Shown here in pieces: positions 55,581-63,483 of a stretch of 64,000 nucleotides of DNA; positions within the stretch are counted from its first letter, which is position 1; every line of letters starts with the position of its first letter. Where the stretch lies: positions 1 through 64,000 of the forward strand of contig NZ_ML703294.1 of assembly GCF_008520305.1 (NCBI RefSeq), read 5' to 3'. The notes under the pieces were generated by a model. It did not search any database and was not told the DNA's origin. It was given only the letters and a program-made list of their open reading frames with translations. The position numbers were made by a program, and so were the translations under genes. Source of the stretch: Mesorhizobium sp. SARCC-RB16n. Its GTDB lineage: Bacteria > Pseudomonadota > Alphaproteobacteria > Rhizobiales > Rhizobiaceae.

Positions 55581-56300
55581 TCAGCTTCGCGCCGCGCGGT
55601 CCGGCGCCATGCCATAGTCCTCGCTGCGCTCCACCGCCCGGTAGAAGTCGGCAAGCTGCTTGCCGCGTTCGGGCTTGAAGATGCGTCCGGCGATGACGAC
55701 AGAGGCGATGCGGTCGATGCGGAAAGCGCGAAAGTCATCGCGCATCTCGCACCAGGCGACCAGCGTCCAGACCTTGCCCCAGAACCACAGGCCGAGCGGC
55801 CTGATATCGCGTGCGGTACCGCGGCCGGCTTCGTCCGAGTAGTCGATGGTCAGTACCTGGCGTTTTTCGACCGCGCGCTCGATCAGGTCGATCGCCTCGC
55901 GGGCGGCGTCGCTGACCACCCACATCGGCGTGTGGATCTCGGTGCGGGCGATGCGGTCCTTTTCAGCATCGGGCAACACGGCACCGATCTTGACCAGCGC
56001 CTCGTCGGCGGCTCGTGCCATCGCAGCGCCGCCAAAGGCGCGCACCATGCGGGCGCCGGCAACCAGCGCCACGATCTCGTCACGCGTGAACATCAGCGGC
56101 GGAAGGTCGAAACCCTCCCTCATCATGTAGCCAACGCCAGCCTCTCCGTCGATCGGCACGCCCGTCGACTGCAGGTCTGCTATGTCGCGATAGATGGTTC
56201 GCTCGGAAACCTCGAGCCACGTGCCGAGCTTCTGGGCGGTGACCAGACGGCCACCACGCAGATGCTGCACGATCTGAAAGAGCCTGTCGGCGCGGCGCAT
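55581..56300 (-). CDS. YafY-family transcriptional regulator (HTH + WYL domain)
   Basis: This 239-residue regulator has a winged helix at about residues 1-60 (MRRADRLFQIVQHLRGGRLV, WLEVSERTIYRDIADLQSTG) and a WYL ligand-binding domain at about 135-210 (LTIDYSDEAGRGTARDIRPL, VWTLVAWCEMRDDFRAFRID). WYL proteins sense nucleic acids or small ligands. The ATG at 56300 starts homology. It lies 23 bases after the ATL-like gene, and a strong palindrome in front of that gene suggests the regulator controls its own operon. Confidence 0.9.
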   Translation of the reverse strand: MRRADRLFQIVQHLRGGRLVTAQKLGTWLEVSERTIYRDIADLQSTGVPIDGEAGVGYMMREGFDLPPLMFTRDEIVALVAGARMVRAFGGAAMARAADEALVKIGAVLPDAEKDRIARTEIHTPMWVVSDAAREAIDLIERAVEKRQVLTIDYSDEAGRGTARDIRPLGLWFWGKVWTLVAWCEMRDDFRAFRIDRIASVVIAGRIFKPERGKQLADFYRAVERSEDYGMAPDRAARS

Positions 56301-56323
56301 CGTTTGCTTCCCCAGTGTCTTTC

Positions 56324-56779
56324 CTATGCATGCCGTGGCTCCCGGACCGGATCCACTTCCACATGGCATGCATTACGGTTCAGCCCTTCGCGCTTGCGCT
56401 GCGCGGCGACAAATTCCGCGCCGAAGGACAATCTACTCGTTGTCGGCGTCTTCGCATCGAGCACGCGCCAGAAGGGTGCGATGTCGCTCAGTGTCATGCC
56501 GCGCTCAAGGTCTTCCCTGGCGGCTTCGGCGACCGTGCGCAGATGATAACCTATGGTGACCGGGCATGTCACTTCGGCGCCGTGCTCGATGGCAAGGGCC
56601 GTGCGCAGCGCGCGAATGTCCATATGGACGCCTTCGGGAATCGAGCGAATGAAATCGTCGACCTGGCGCGCGGTCGGCACCAACATCGGCTGGCCCTCGA
56701 TGACATCTCCCATCGTGCGCGGCGTTGGTTTCACGCCGTTGATGCCTGGTGTGCTCAGCCTGTCGTTCCAACTCTTCAT
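56324..56779 (-). CDS. Alkyltransferase-like (MGMT/ATL-fold) protein without the active-site cysteine
   Basis: This 151-residue protein is usually left as hypothetical. The C-terminal two-thirds resembles the winged-helix active-site domain of O6-alkylguanine transferases: IPEGVHMDIRALRTALA, CPVTIGYHLRTVAEA in place of the recognition helix, and APFWRVLDAKTPTTSRL where MGMT has PCHRV. The cysteine is replaced by phenylalanine and the next histidine by tryptophan, so alkyl transfer is not possible; a DNA- or lesion-binding role is inferred. The ATG at 56779 has GGAAGGA upstream and is preferred to 56827. It is co-transcribed with the YafY gene. Confidence 0.55.
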   Translation of the reverse strand: MKSWNDRLSTPGINGVKPTPRTMGDVIEGQPMLVPTARQVDDFIRSIPEGVHMDIRALRTALAIEHGAEVTCPVTIGYHLRTVAEAAREDLERGMTLSDIAPFWRVLDAKTPTTSRLSFGAEFVAAQRKREGLNRNACHVEVDPVREPRHA

Positions 56780-56835
56780 CGATCGTCCTTCCGACCGTCG
56801 ACGCGCAATGTTTCGATCCTGCATCATTGCACGCC

Positions 56836-56861
56836 CCTCCTGACAGCATGCTGTCAGGAGG
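56836..56861. promoter_or_regulatory. Perfect 26-base palindrome (copy 1)
   Basis: CCTCCTGACAGCA is followed directly by its exact reverse complement. The palindrome covers the stop codon of the DJ-1/PfpI gene (56854) and ends 57 bases before the start of the ATL-like gene at 56779 on the same strand, at a typical operator distance for the ATL-YafY unit. A near-copy lies at 57738-57763. Confidence 0.75.
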
Positions 56862-57444
56862 CTTCAGCATACTCCTTGGCGAACAACGTCCGCATCTGCG
56901 CGAGCTCGCTGCCTTTTTCGGGATAGAGCGTCTGCAGGAAGGCAAGGGCAAAGGTGCCCGGCGCCGAACCCGGCGCGGACACGATTTTGCCGTCAGCCAC
57001 GGCATGCGGCACGTCCTGATAGTTCAGGTCGCCGGTATAGCCGGCTTCGTGACCGTTAATCCAGTCACGGCCATTGCTGGTGTGCCTTGCCTTCCGAAAT
57101 ATACCGGCGCGGGCGAGCGCCAACGTCCCTGCGCAGATGCCGCCGACCACGCCGTCACGTGCCGCGACGGCGTTCAGCAACTCAGCGACATCCGGCGGTG
57201 CCTTGCCCGCCCACTGGTCGGAACCGATGACGGCCACGGCATCCAGATCGGCGTTCTCATCGGCGTCCGCCGAGCGATCCGGCGTCAGCCGAAAACCGCT
57301 GATTCCGGTTACTGGCTGGCGCCCGGGCGTCAGCGAGACGGCGCGAGCACCGAACCATTCGACCGCCGAGGCTGCCAGCAGCCCATATTCCCAGTCGGCA
57401 AAACCCTCGATAAAAAGGAAGCCGATTGTCTTCTGATCGGGCAT
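56854..57444 (-). CDS. DJ-1/PfpI family protein
   Basis: This 196-residue protein of the DJ-1/PfpI (type 1 glutamine amidotransferase-like) family begins with FLFIEGFADWEYGLL and has the nucleophile cysteine in GGICAGTLALARAGI. Members include stress proteins, proteases and isonitrile hydratases; the glutamate near residue 15 that activates the cysteine is present in the usual place. The start ATG at 57444 is in frame. It lies between the two palindromes, and its stop codon is within the first one. Confidence 0.9.
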   Translation of the reverse strand: MPDQKTIGFLFIEGFADWEYGLLAASAVEWFGARAVSLTPGRQPVTGISGFRLTPDRSADADENADLDAVAVIGSDQWAGKAPPDVAELLNAVAARDGVVGGICAGTLALARAGIFRKARHTSNGRDWINGHEAGYTGDLNYQDVPHAVADGKIVSAPGSAPGTFALAFLQTLYPEKGSELAQMRTLFAKEYAEAS

Positions 57445-57528
57445 GAGTTCGCTCCATCCCTCGCGCGCCGGACATAGTATCTGGGCGCTGACGGGTCAGC
57501 ATCCAACCGCCGCGTTGAAAATTCTGCC

Positions 57529-57696
57529 TCAATTGCCGTGATGGCGACGCTCGGCATACATGTCGGGCCAGCCGATATCCTTGCGAATGTCGGCGGGCAG
57601 CGTGTTCATAAACCGCTGGGTCCGGATCTCGTTGCGCATCGTGCGGATCTTGCCGACATAGTGCTGCATGCCGCGCAGAATGGTAAAACCGTTCAT
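57529..57696 (-). CDS. DUF1127-like small protein
   Basis: This 55-residue protein, MNGFTILRGMQHYVGKIRTM then RNEIRTQRFMNTLPADIRKDIG, has the DUF1127-like arrangement with a final DIGWPDMY motif. The ATG at 57696 follows AGAGAGGAGA, an excellent ribosome site, while a longer frame to 57810 has none. The second palindrome lies 42-67 bases upstream of it. It precedes the DJ-1 gene on the same strand. Confidence 0.8.
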   Translation of the reverse strand: MNGFTILRGMQHYVGKIRTMRNEIRTQRFMNTLPADIRKDIGWPDMYAERRHHGN

Positions 57697-57737
57697 GACC
57701 AATCTCCTCTCTCTAACTGGAGACAGTATCGCACACC

Positions 57738-57763
57738 CCTCCTGACAGCAGTCTGTCAGGAGG
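57738..57763. promoter_or_regulatory. Near-identical palindrome (copy 2)
   Basis: CCTCCTGACAG and CTGTCAGGAGG are perfect 11-base arms around a four-base centre CAGT. The arms are identical to copy 1. It lies in the divergent region between the DUF1127-like gene and the VOC dioxygenase gene. Confidence 0.75.
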
Positions 57764-57962
57764 AAGTCAGGTCCTGCAACGACCGTTCCGTTCTTGCCGT
57801 GACAGGTCATGCAGGCATGGATTGTTCACCAATCGAAGGCTAATCGAATGTATATTGTTCATCGTTTGGAGACGGACTGTTAGGATACGCGGCCTTCAGC
57901 GAGGTGACCGGAGTTCTGATATGAAAGGAGAAAAATTCTTCCCCAAAAATAGGGAGACGACC

Positions 57963-58916
57963 ATGGACTTGCAACTGACAGGAATTCACCATCTGACCGC
58001 CATCACCGCCAATGCGCCGGGCAATCTTCACTTCTACACGAAGGTGTTGGGTCTACGGCTGGTCAAGAAGACGGTGAACCAGGACGACACTTCGGCCTAT
58101 CATCTGTTTTATGCCGACGGCGAGGCAACGCCGGGTACCGACCTCACCTTCTTCGACTGGCCGGTCGGCCGCGAACGGCGCGGCACGCACAGCATCGCGC
58201 GGACCAGCCTCAGGGTTGGCAGTCATGAGAGCCTTGCCTGGTGGAAGCAGCACCTTGCCAGCGAAGGCATCGTGACGGGAGAGATTGCCGACATCGGCGG
58301 CTACTCGTCGCTGGATTTCGAGGACCCCGAAGGCCAGCGCCTGCGGCTCGTCAGCGATGGCGGCGAGGGTGGCAGCCATCCCTGGGCGCAAAGCCCGGTG
58401 TCGGCCGAGCATCAGATCCGCGGACTCGGGCCAATCGCCATCAGCGTTCCCGACATCACCAATACCGAGGCGGTGCTGACCAAGGTGATGAACATGCGCA
58501 AGGTTCGTGACTATGCCTCGCCCGATGGCGAGGGTCAGGTCCACGTCTTCGAAATGGGCGCGGGCGGGCCGGCGGCGGAGCTTCATGTGGCCGTGCAGCC
58601 GGGGCTGGCACCTGCAAGGCAAGGCGCCGGTGCGGCTCATCATGTGGCGTTCAGGGCGCCAGAGCAGGAGACGTTGCATCAATGGACGGCGCGCCTGGCT
58701 GAATTCCGGCTGCCGTCGAGCGGCGAGGTCGAGCGCTATTATTTCCGCTCGCTCTATTTCCGCGAGCCGAACGGCATCCTGTTCGAGATCGCCACCGACG
58801 GGCCGGGGTTCACCGCCGACGAGCCGCTGGAGACGCTCGGCGAAAGCCTTGCCCTGCCGCCGTTCCTGGAGGCCAAACGCGCTTCGATCGAGGCTGGCCT
58901 CAAGCCGCTGAAGTAG
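57963..58916 (+). CDS. VOC-family ring-cleaving dioxygenase-like protein
   Basis: This 317-residue protein of the vicinal oxygen chelate superfamily has two tandem domains. It begins with GIHHLTAITANAPGNLHFYT (metal histidine) and YHLFYADGEATPGTDLTFFD. The second half includes GAAHHVAFRAPEQETLHQW and ILFEIATDGPGF (glutamate ligand). The pattern fits MhqA/LinE-like hydroquinone dioxygenases. The ATG at 57963 follows AGGGAG. Its promoter region contains palindrome copy 2, so it may be part of the local regulon. Confidence 0.87.
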   Translation: MDLQLTGIHHLTAITANAPGNLHFYTKVLGLRLVKKTVNQDDTSAYHLFYADGEATPGTDLTFFDWPVGRERRGTHSIARTSLRVGSHESLAWWKQHLASEGIVTGEIADIGGYSSLDFEDPEGQRLRLVSDGGEGGSHPWAQSPVSAEHQIRGLGPIAISVPDITNTEAVLTKVMNMRKVRDYASPDGEGQVHVFEMGAGGPAAELHVAVQPGLAPARQGAGAAHHVAFRAPEQETLHQWTARLAEFRLPSSGEVERYYFRSLYFREPNGILFEIATDGPGFTADEPLETLGESLALPPFLEAKRASIEAGLKPLK

Positions 58917-59032
58917 ATCGCTGCGCCGTCAAGGCGGGTGCTGCGTTCCGGTTCGGGATCGCGGCGCCTTTTCTTTGTCGGGGAGCGAACGAACCGCTTT
59001 GACAGGGGACGGCGTTGCTGGTCAAAGGCGGC

Positions 59033-59194
59033 ATGACGAAACTCCTCGCCCTTGTCATCGTCGGGTTCATGGTGATCCAGCTCATCAAGCCGCTCGGCTG
59101 GCCGGGACTCAGGCGTCGCGCCGATTTCTGGAAAATGGCATTGCTCGCCATGGCGGCAATCTCGCTGGCGGCCGTGCTCGGGCATTTGACATAG
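59033..59194 (+). CDS. Small membrane protein of unknown function
   Basis: This 53-residue protein, MTKLLALVIVGFMVIQLIKP then LGWPGLRRRADFWKMALLAM and AAISLAAVLGHLT, has two hydrophobic helices joined by an arginine-rich loop. The ATG at 59033 is preceded by AAAGG. It lies in a gap that would otherwise be empty between the VOC gene and the convergent SGNH gene, and it is below usual length cut-offs. The family is not one I can name. Confidence 0.7.
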   Translation: MTKLLALVIVGFMVIQLIKPLGWPGLRRRADFWKMALLAMAAISLAAVLGHLT

Positions 59195-59219
59195 GCCCTC
59201 GCGACATTTGCGGCCGGCT

Positions 59220-59933
59220 TCAGTCTCCAAGCACAGGGCCGACGAGATGTTCCGCCCAGGCCCGGTAGCCGGCTTCCGAGGCATGAAATCCGTCGGAGGC
59301 AAAACCGGCCTCGGGGTTGGTGATCGGCAGGCGCGGCGCCGGCATAGCGCCGCGTTCCAGGCAGAGGCGTTCGCCCATCCGGTTCATCGCGGTGGCGCGG
59401 ATTTCGAGGATCTCGCCGAGCAGCGACGGCATGGCCGGCGCACGCGTGAACTCCAGCACCGGCGACCATACCACGCGCGCCTCCGGCCATTTGGCGCGCA
59501 GCGCATAGAGCAGGCCGCCGAACTCCTTCTTGAAGCGCGGCACGGAATGAAAGTTCTTGGTGTCGTTGGTGCCGATGGCGAGCACGATATGCGTCCACGC
59601 ATCGGCCGACAGGTTGGGCAGGACATGGTCGCGGATCTGGCCAGACGTCGCCGAATTGAAGCCGGCGGCACGCCAGCGCACAGCACTGCCGGTGCGCTGC
59701 GCAATCAGGACGGCGAGCTGCGCGGCTAGACCGTTTTCGGAGTTGCCGATGCCGACCGACGCGGCCGAGGAATCGCCCAGCACCAGCAACGAGATCGCCG
59801 GCTCGTTGCCGGCGAGATCGTGCATGACCGGTCCCTGCGCCGGCAGCATGCGCGAGGTGCGGCGGCGCACGCCCAACCCCTGCCAGACATAGATAGGGAA
59901 GGCGAGCCAGGTGAGGATGGTCGGGAAACGCAT
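59220..59933 (-). CDS. SGNH/GDSL-type hydrolase
   Basis: This 237-residue hydrolase of the SGNH fold has block I in LLVLGDSSAASVGIG (nucleophile serine), block III in IVLAIGTNDTKNF and block V in SDGFHASEAGYRAW with the catalytic Asp and His. An N-terminal hydrophobic segment (PTILTWLAFPIYVWQGLGV) may anchor it in the membrane. Esterase or lipase activity is likely, with unknown substrate. An alternative TTG start at 59951 adds six residues. Confidence 0.88.
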   Translation of the reverse strand: MRFPTILTWLAFPIYVWQGLGVRRRTSRMLPAQGPVMHDLAGNEPAISLLVLGDSSAASVGIGNSENGLAAQLAVLIAQRTGSAVRWRAAGFNSATSGQIRDHVLPNLSADAWTHIVLAIGTNDTKNFHSVPRFKKEFGGLLYALRAKWPEARVVWSPVLEFTRAPAMPSLLGEILEIRATAMNRMGERLCLERGAMPAPRLPITNPEAGFASDGFHASEAGYRAWAEHLVGPVLGD

Positions 59934-60009
59934 GGCAATACCGTGCAACAAACTGTGGCAGCCTTAGCGCATGTTTTGGCCGGCGTGAACGGACCCCGCT
60001 TGAAAACCG

Positions 60010-60771
60010 CTACGCATTTTTCCGGGAATTGCTCTCGGGCCAGGCGTCGTCCTGCCGCGACCTGTTTCCATAGTCGTCGTGCAACCGCACCCAGTCCATC
60101 GAAGTCCCGTAAGGGCCGGTCTCGCCACGGCCTTTCGGCGCCATGTCGAGATATTGATAGGCGCCGATGAACTGCTCGCTGCCACGGGCGCGCGACATGA
60201 AGGTCAGAAAGATGTCGCCGGCTTCCTCACGGTAGAAGACGGTGGTGCCGGGCAGGTCCTTCGACGTCGACACGGGTGTTTCGAAATTGTAGACGGCTTC
60301 GCCGGAGGCGATCTGCCTGTCGGTGAAGGACACCTGCATGTCGAAGTTGAAGTCCGAGGCGTAGGAGGACACCCAGTCGAATTTCCAGCCCATGCGCTGC
60401 TTGTAAGGCAGCAACTCGGCGAGCGGCGCGCGCGCGATCACGACAAGCGACACGTCATGATGCCTGAGATGCTGGTTGGCTCCGTCGATATGATCGGCGA
60501 CGAAGGCACAGCTCTCGCAGTGATGCGTCGAGCCTGGCGCGAACACGAAATGATAGACGATCAATTGGCTGCGGCCGGCGAAGAGATCGGCCAGTTTCTT
60601 CGGTCCCTGTTCCGTCTCGAAGACATAATCCTTCCGCACCTTCAGCCAGGGTAGCTGCCGCCGCTCGGCCGCAACGCGCTCGCGTAACCGGGTCAGTTCC
60701 TTTTCGCGTGCCAGGTGTGCCTTGTGCGCCTCGAACCAATCTTCGCGCGAAACGACCTTGTTGCGATGCAT
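60010..60771 (-). CDS. DUF899 thioredoxin-like protein
   Basis: This 253-residue protein is of DUF899, a thioredoxin-fold family. Features are VVSREDWFEAHKAHLAREKE at the start, LADLFAGRSQLIVYHFVFAP, and CESCAF, a CxxC-like pair in the position of the redox site, then FDMQVSFT and YLDMAPKGR. They are probably cytoplasmic and of unknown substrate. The ATG at 60771 has GGGAGAGAC upstream; another ATG at 60792 adds seven residues. Confidence 0.88.
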   Translation of the reverse strand: MHRNKVVSREDWFEAHKAHLAREKELTRLRERVAAERRQLPWLKVRKDYVFETEQGPKKLADLFAGRSQLIVYHFVFAPGSTHHCESCAFVADHIDGANQHLRHHDVSLVVIARAPLAELLPYKQRMGWKFDWVSSYASDFNFDMQVSFTDRQIASGEAVYNFETPVSTSKDLPGTTVFYREEAGDIFLTFMSRARGSEQFIGAYQYLDMAPKGRGETGPYGTSMDWVRLHDDYGNRSRQDDAWPESNSRKNA

Positions 60772-60907
60772 GTGTCTCTCCCTGTCTGTCATCCCAAGGA
60801 CGTTCGGGACGAGCGGGATCCGACATCGCGGCCGGAAGCGCCGGAGAGGACATAAGGACGGTTGAGCTCGACCCCAAGCTCTGGCCCAATTCTTGGTGCC
60901 GCAAACA

Positions 60908-60931
60908 AAACCCGGGCACATGGCCCGGGTT
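60908..60931 (-). terminator. Rho-independent terminator after the aldolase gene
   Basis: AACCCGGGC and GCCCGGGTT form a nine-base stem with a short loop. On the minus strand it is followed by TTTTGTTTG. It lies 24 bases past the aldolase stop. Confidence 0.85.
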
Positions 60932-60954
60932 CGGATGCGAACAGAGAAGCTATG

Positions 60955-61980
60955 TCAGGCGGCGTTTTCCAATGCCGGCTGCCATTTCCCAAGTGCCGCC
61001 AGATGGTTCATGTGGGCGCGGTGGGTGAAGGCGGCCTGGCCGGCGGCGACGTTCGAGGCCTTGCCGCTCCAGGCCCTCTGCGGCGCGGCCTGCAGCGCGC
61101 GGCCATAAGAGAAGGTCAGCTTCCACGGATGCGGGCCGATGGCGTTGATGGCATTGAGGTTGGCGGTCGCCTCCTCGTCCTCCTGGCCGCCGGAGAGGAA
61201 GGCGATGCCCGGCACCGCTGCCGGCACCGTCTCGCGGAACAGCTTTATCGTCTTCTCGGCGACTTCTTCCGGGCTGTCCACCGTTCCAGACTTCTTGCCC
61301 GACAGGACCATGTTGGGCTTCAGGATCGTGCCTTCGAGCACGACGCGCGCCGCGTAGAGTTCGTCGTAGAGCCTTGTCAGCGTCGCCTTGGAAACCTCGT
61401 AGCAGGTGCCGACATCGTGGGCGCCGTCCATCAGCACCTCGGGCTCGACGATCGGCACGATGCCGGCTTCCTGGCAAAGGGCGGCATAGCGGGCGAGTGC
61501 ATGTGTGTTCGCGCCGATCGAAGTGGCCGAGGGCACGCCCCTGGTCTTGTCGATGTCGATCACGGCGCGCCATTTGGCGAAGCGGGCGCCGAGCTTGTAA
61601 TAGTCGGCAAGCCGTTCGCGCAGGCCGTCGAGGCCCTCGGTGATGGTGTCGCCGGGAAAGCCGGCCAGCGGCTTGGCGCCGGCATCGACCTTGATGCCGG
61701 GAATGGCGCCTGATGCCTTGATGATGTCGACCAGAGGCGTTCCGTCGGCGGCTTTCTGGCGGATGGTCTCGTCATAGAGGATGACGCCGGAAATGTATTT
61801 GGTCATCGCGTCCTTGGCGCGGAACATCATCTCGCGATAGTCGCGGCGGCTGTCGGCGGTCGATTCGACGCCGATGACGTCGAAGCGCTTCTTGATGGTG
61901 CCGGAGCTTTCATCGGCGGCCAAAAGGCCCTTGCCATTCGCCACGATCGCGGCGGCAATATCTTCGAGACGTTCGCTCAT
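60955..61980 (-). CDS. fbaB: Class I fructose-bisphosphate aldolase
   Basis: This 341-residue class I aldolase splits fructose 1,6-bisphosphate through a Schiff base. It begins with KGLLAADESSGTIKKRF, the family signature. The Schiff-base lysine is in VLEGTILKPNMVLSG, and the end is ...LGKWQPALENAA. It is of the eukaryote-like type seen in rhizobia. pgk lies 147 bases upstream on the same strand, so the two may be co-transcribed. A terminator follows. Confidence 0.94.
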   Translation of the reverse strand: MSERLEDIAAAIVANGKGLLAADESSGTIKKRFDVIGVESTADSRRDYREMMFRAKDAMTKYISGVILYDETIRQKAADGTPLVDIIKASGAIPGIKVDAGAKPLAGFPGDTITEGLDGLRERLADYYKLGARFAKWRAVIDIDKTRGVPSATSIGANTHALARYAALCQEAGIVPIVEPEVLMDGAHDVGTCYEVSKATLTRLYDELYAARVVLEGTILKPNMVLSGKKSGTVDSPEEVAEKTIKLFRETVPAAVPGIAFLSGGQEDEEATANLNAINAIGPHPWKLTFSYGRALQAAPQRAWSGKASNVAAGQAAFTHRAHMNHLAALGKWQPALENAA

Positions 61981-62127
61981 GGTTGCTCTCCTTGACGGTG
62001 TCGTTTCGCGTTTAACGGAAGTCTACCGCCAAAGGAATGACGCCGGAAAGCTCGAATCGATTGAAAGTGACCGGCGCTGCCGCCGGCCCCTCGAGTTGAT
62101 CGGATTGTCGGCGAGCCGCCGAACGCC

Positions 62128-63324
62128 TCAGCGCTTCAGCACGTCGACGCCAGGCAGCGGCTTGCCTTCCATCCATTCCAGGAACGCACCCCCAGCGGTC
62201 GAGACATAGGTGAAATCGTCCGCGACACCGGCGTGGTTGAGCGCTGCAACCGTATCGCCGCCGCCAGCGACCGAAACCAGCTTGCCGGCTTTTGTGCGCG
62301 CGGCCGCGTGCCTGGCCGCCGCCACCGTGGCGTGATCGAACGGCTCGATTTCGAAGGCGCCGAGCGGACCGTTCCAAACCAGCGTCGCGGCGCGGTCAAT
62401 CCATTCGCCGATTGTCGTCACGGTCCTGGCCCCGACATCGAGGATCATGCCATCGGCCGGTACGTCGGAGATGGCGACGGTCTCGCAGGCCGCACCCGCC
62501 TTGAATTCCTTGGCGACGACGCCGTCGACCGGCAAGATGATGGCGCAGCCGGCCTCGGCCGCCTCGATCATGATCTGCTTGGCGGTCGGGGCCAGGTCAT
62601 GCTCGCACAGCGACTTGCCGACATCGGTGCCGCGCGCGGCGAGGAAGGTGTTGGCCATACCGCCACCGATGACCAGGGCGTCGACTTTCTTCACCAGGTT
62701 CATCAATAGGTCGATCTTGGTCGAGACCTTGGCGCCGCCGACGATGGCGACGACCGGACGGACCGGATTGCCCAGTCCTTTCTCGAGCGCCTCAAGCTCG
62801 GCCTGCATGGTGCGGCCGGCAAAGGACGGCAACAGGCGCGCCAACCCTTCCGTCGAGGCATGGGCGCGGTGGGCCGCGGAAAAGGCGTCGTTGACGAAGA
62901 TGTCGCCATTGGCGGCGAGCCGTTCGGTGAAGGCGGGATCGTTCTTCTCCTCGGCCTTGTAGAAGCGGGTGTTTTCCAGGAGCAGCACGTCGCCCTTGTC
63001 CATGGCGGCGACAGCGCTGCCCGCCGTGTCACCGACGCAATCGCTGGCGAAGCCGACAGGGCGGCCGAGCACCTCAGCGGTCGCCCTGGCGATAGGCCCC
63101 AGCGAAAATTCCGGCGAGGGGCCATCCTTGGGTCGGCCGAAATGGGCCAGCAGGATAACCTTGGCGCCCTTGCCGGACAATTCGGCGATGGTCGGCGCGA
63201 TGCGCTCGATGCGGGTGGCGTCGGTGACCTTGCCATCGGCGACGGGAACGTTGAGGTCGACCCGCACCAGCACGCGCTTGCCGCTGATGTTGCCGATATC
63301 GTCCAGTGTCTTGAAAGCAGCCAT
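62128..63324 (-). CDS. pgk: Phosphoglycerate kinase
   Basis: This 398-residue glycolytic enzyme makes ATP from 1,3-bisphosphoglycerate. Signatures are [18 protein letters not shown] at the start, [28 protein letters not shown] and the nucleotide-binding [11 protein letters not shown] near the C-terminus. The ATG at 63324 starts homology with GGGA upstream; a longer frame to 63474 is not supported. It is followed by the aldolase gene. Confidence 0.97.
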   Translation of the reverse strand: MAAFKTLDDIGNISGKRVLVRVDLNVPVADGKVTDATRIERIAPTIAELSGKGAKVILLAHFGRPKDGPSPEFSLGPIARATAEVLGRPVGFASDCVGDTAGSAVAAMDKGDVLLLENTRFYKAEEKNDPAFTERLAANGDIFVNDAFSAAHRAHASTEGLARLLPSFAGRTMQAELEALEKGLGNPVRPVVAIVGGAKVSTKIDLLMNLVKKVDALVIGGGMANTFLAARGTDVGKSLCEHDLAPTAKQIMIEAAEAGCAIILPVDGVVAKEFKAGAACETVAISDVPADGMILDVGARTVTTIGEWIDRAATLVWNGPLGAFEIEPFDHATVAAARHAAARTKAGKLVSVAGGGDTVAALNHAGVADDFTYVSTAGGAFLEWMEGKPLPGVDVLKR

Positions 63325-63483
63325 GCCGGGTCCCTTTCGTCTGAAAATCGCCGGGACCATACCCCGCATCGGCGGCGATGCAAGGCTTTGGCCGGGGTTG
63401 GCTGCGAAATTTTGAGACGGGCGGAAACATAGTCCGTGAAGGCGCCCGGAGTATGTCTGGGGCGATGCAAGCAATCGCCTGTG

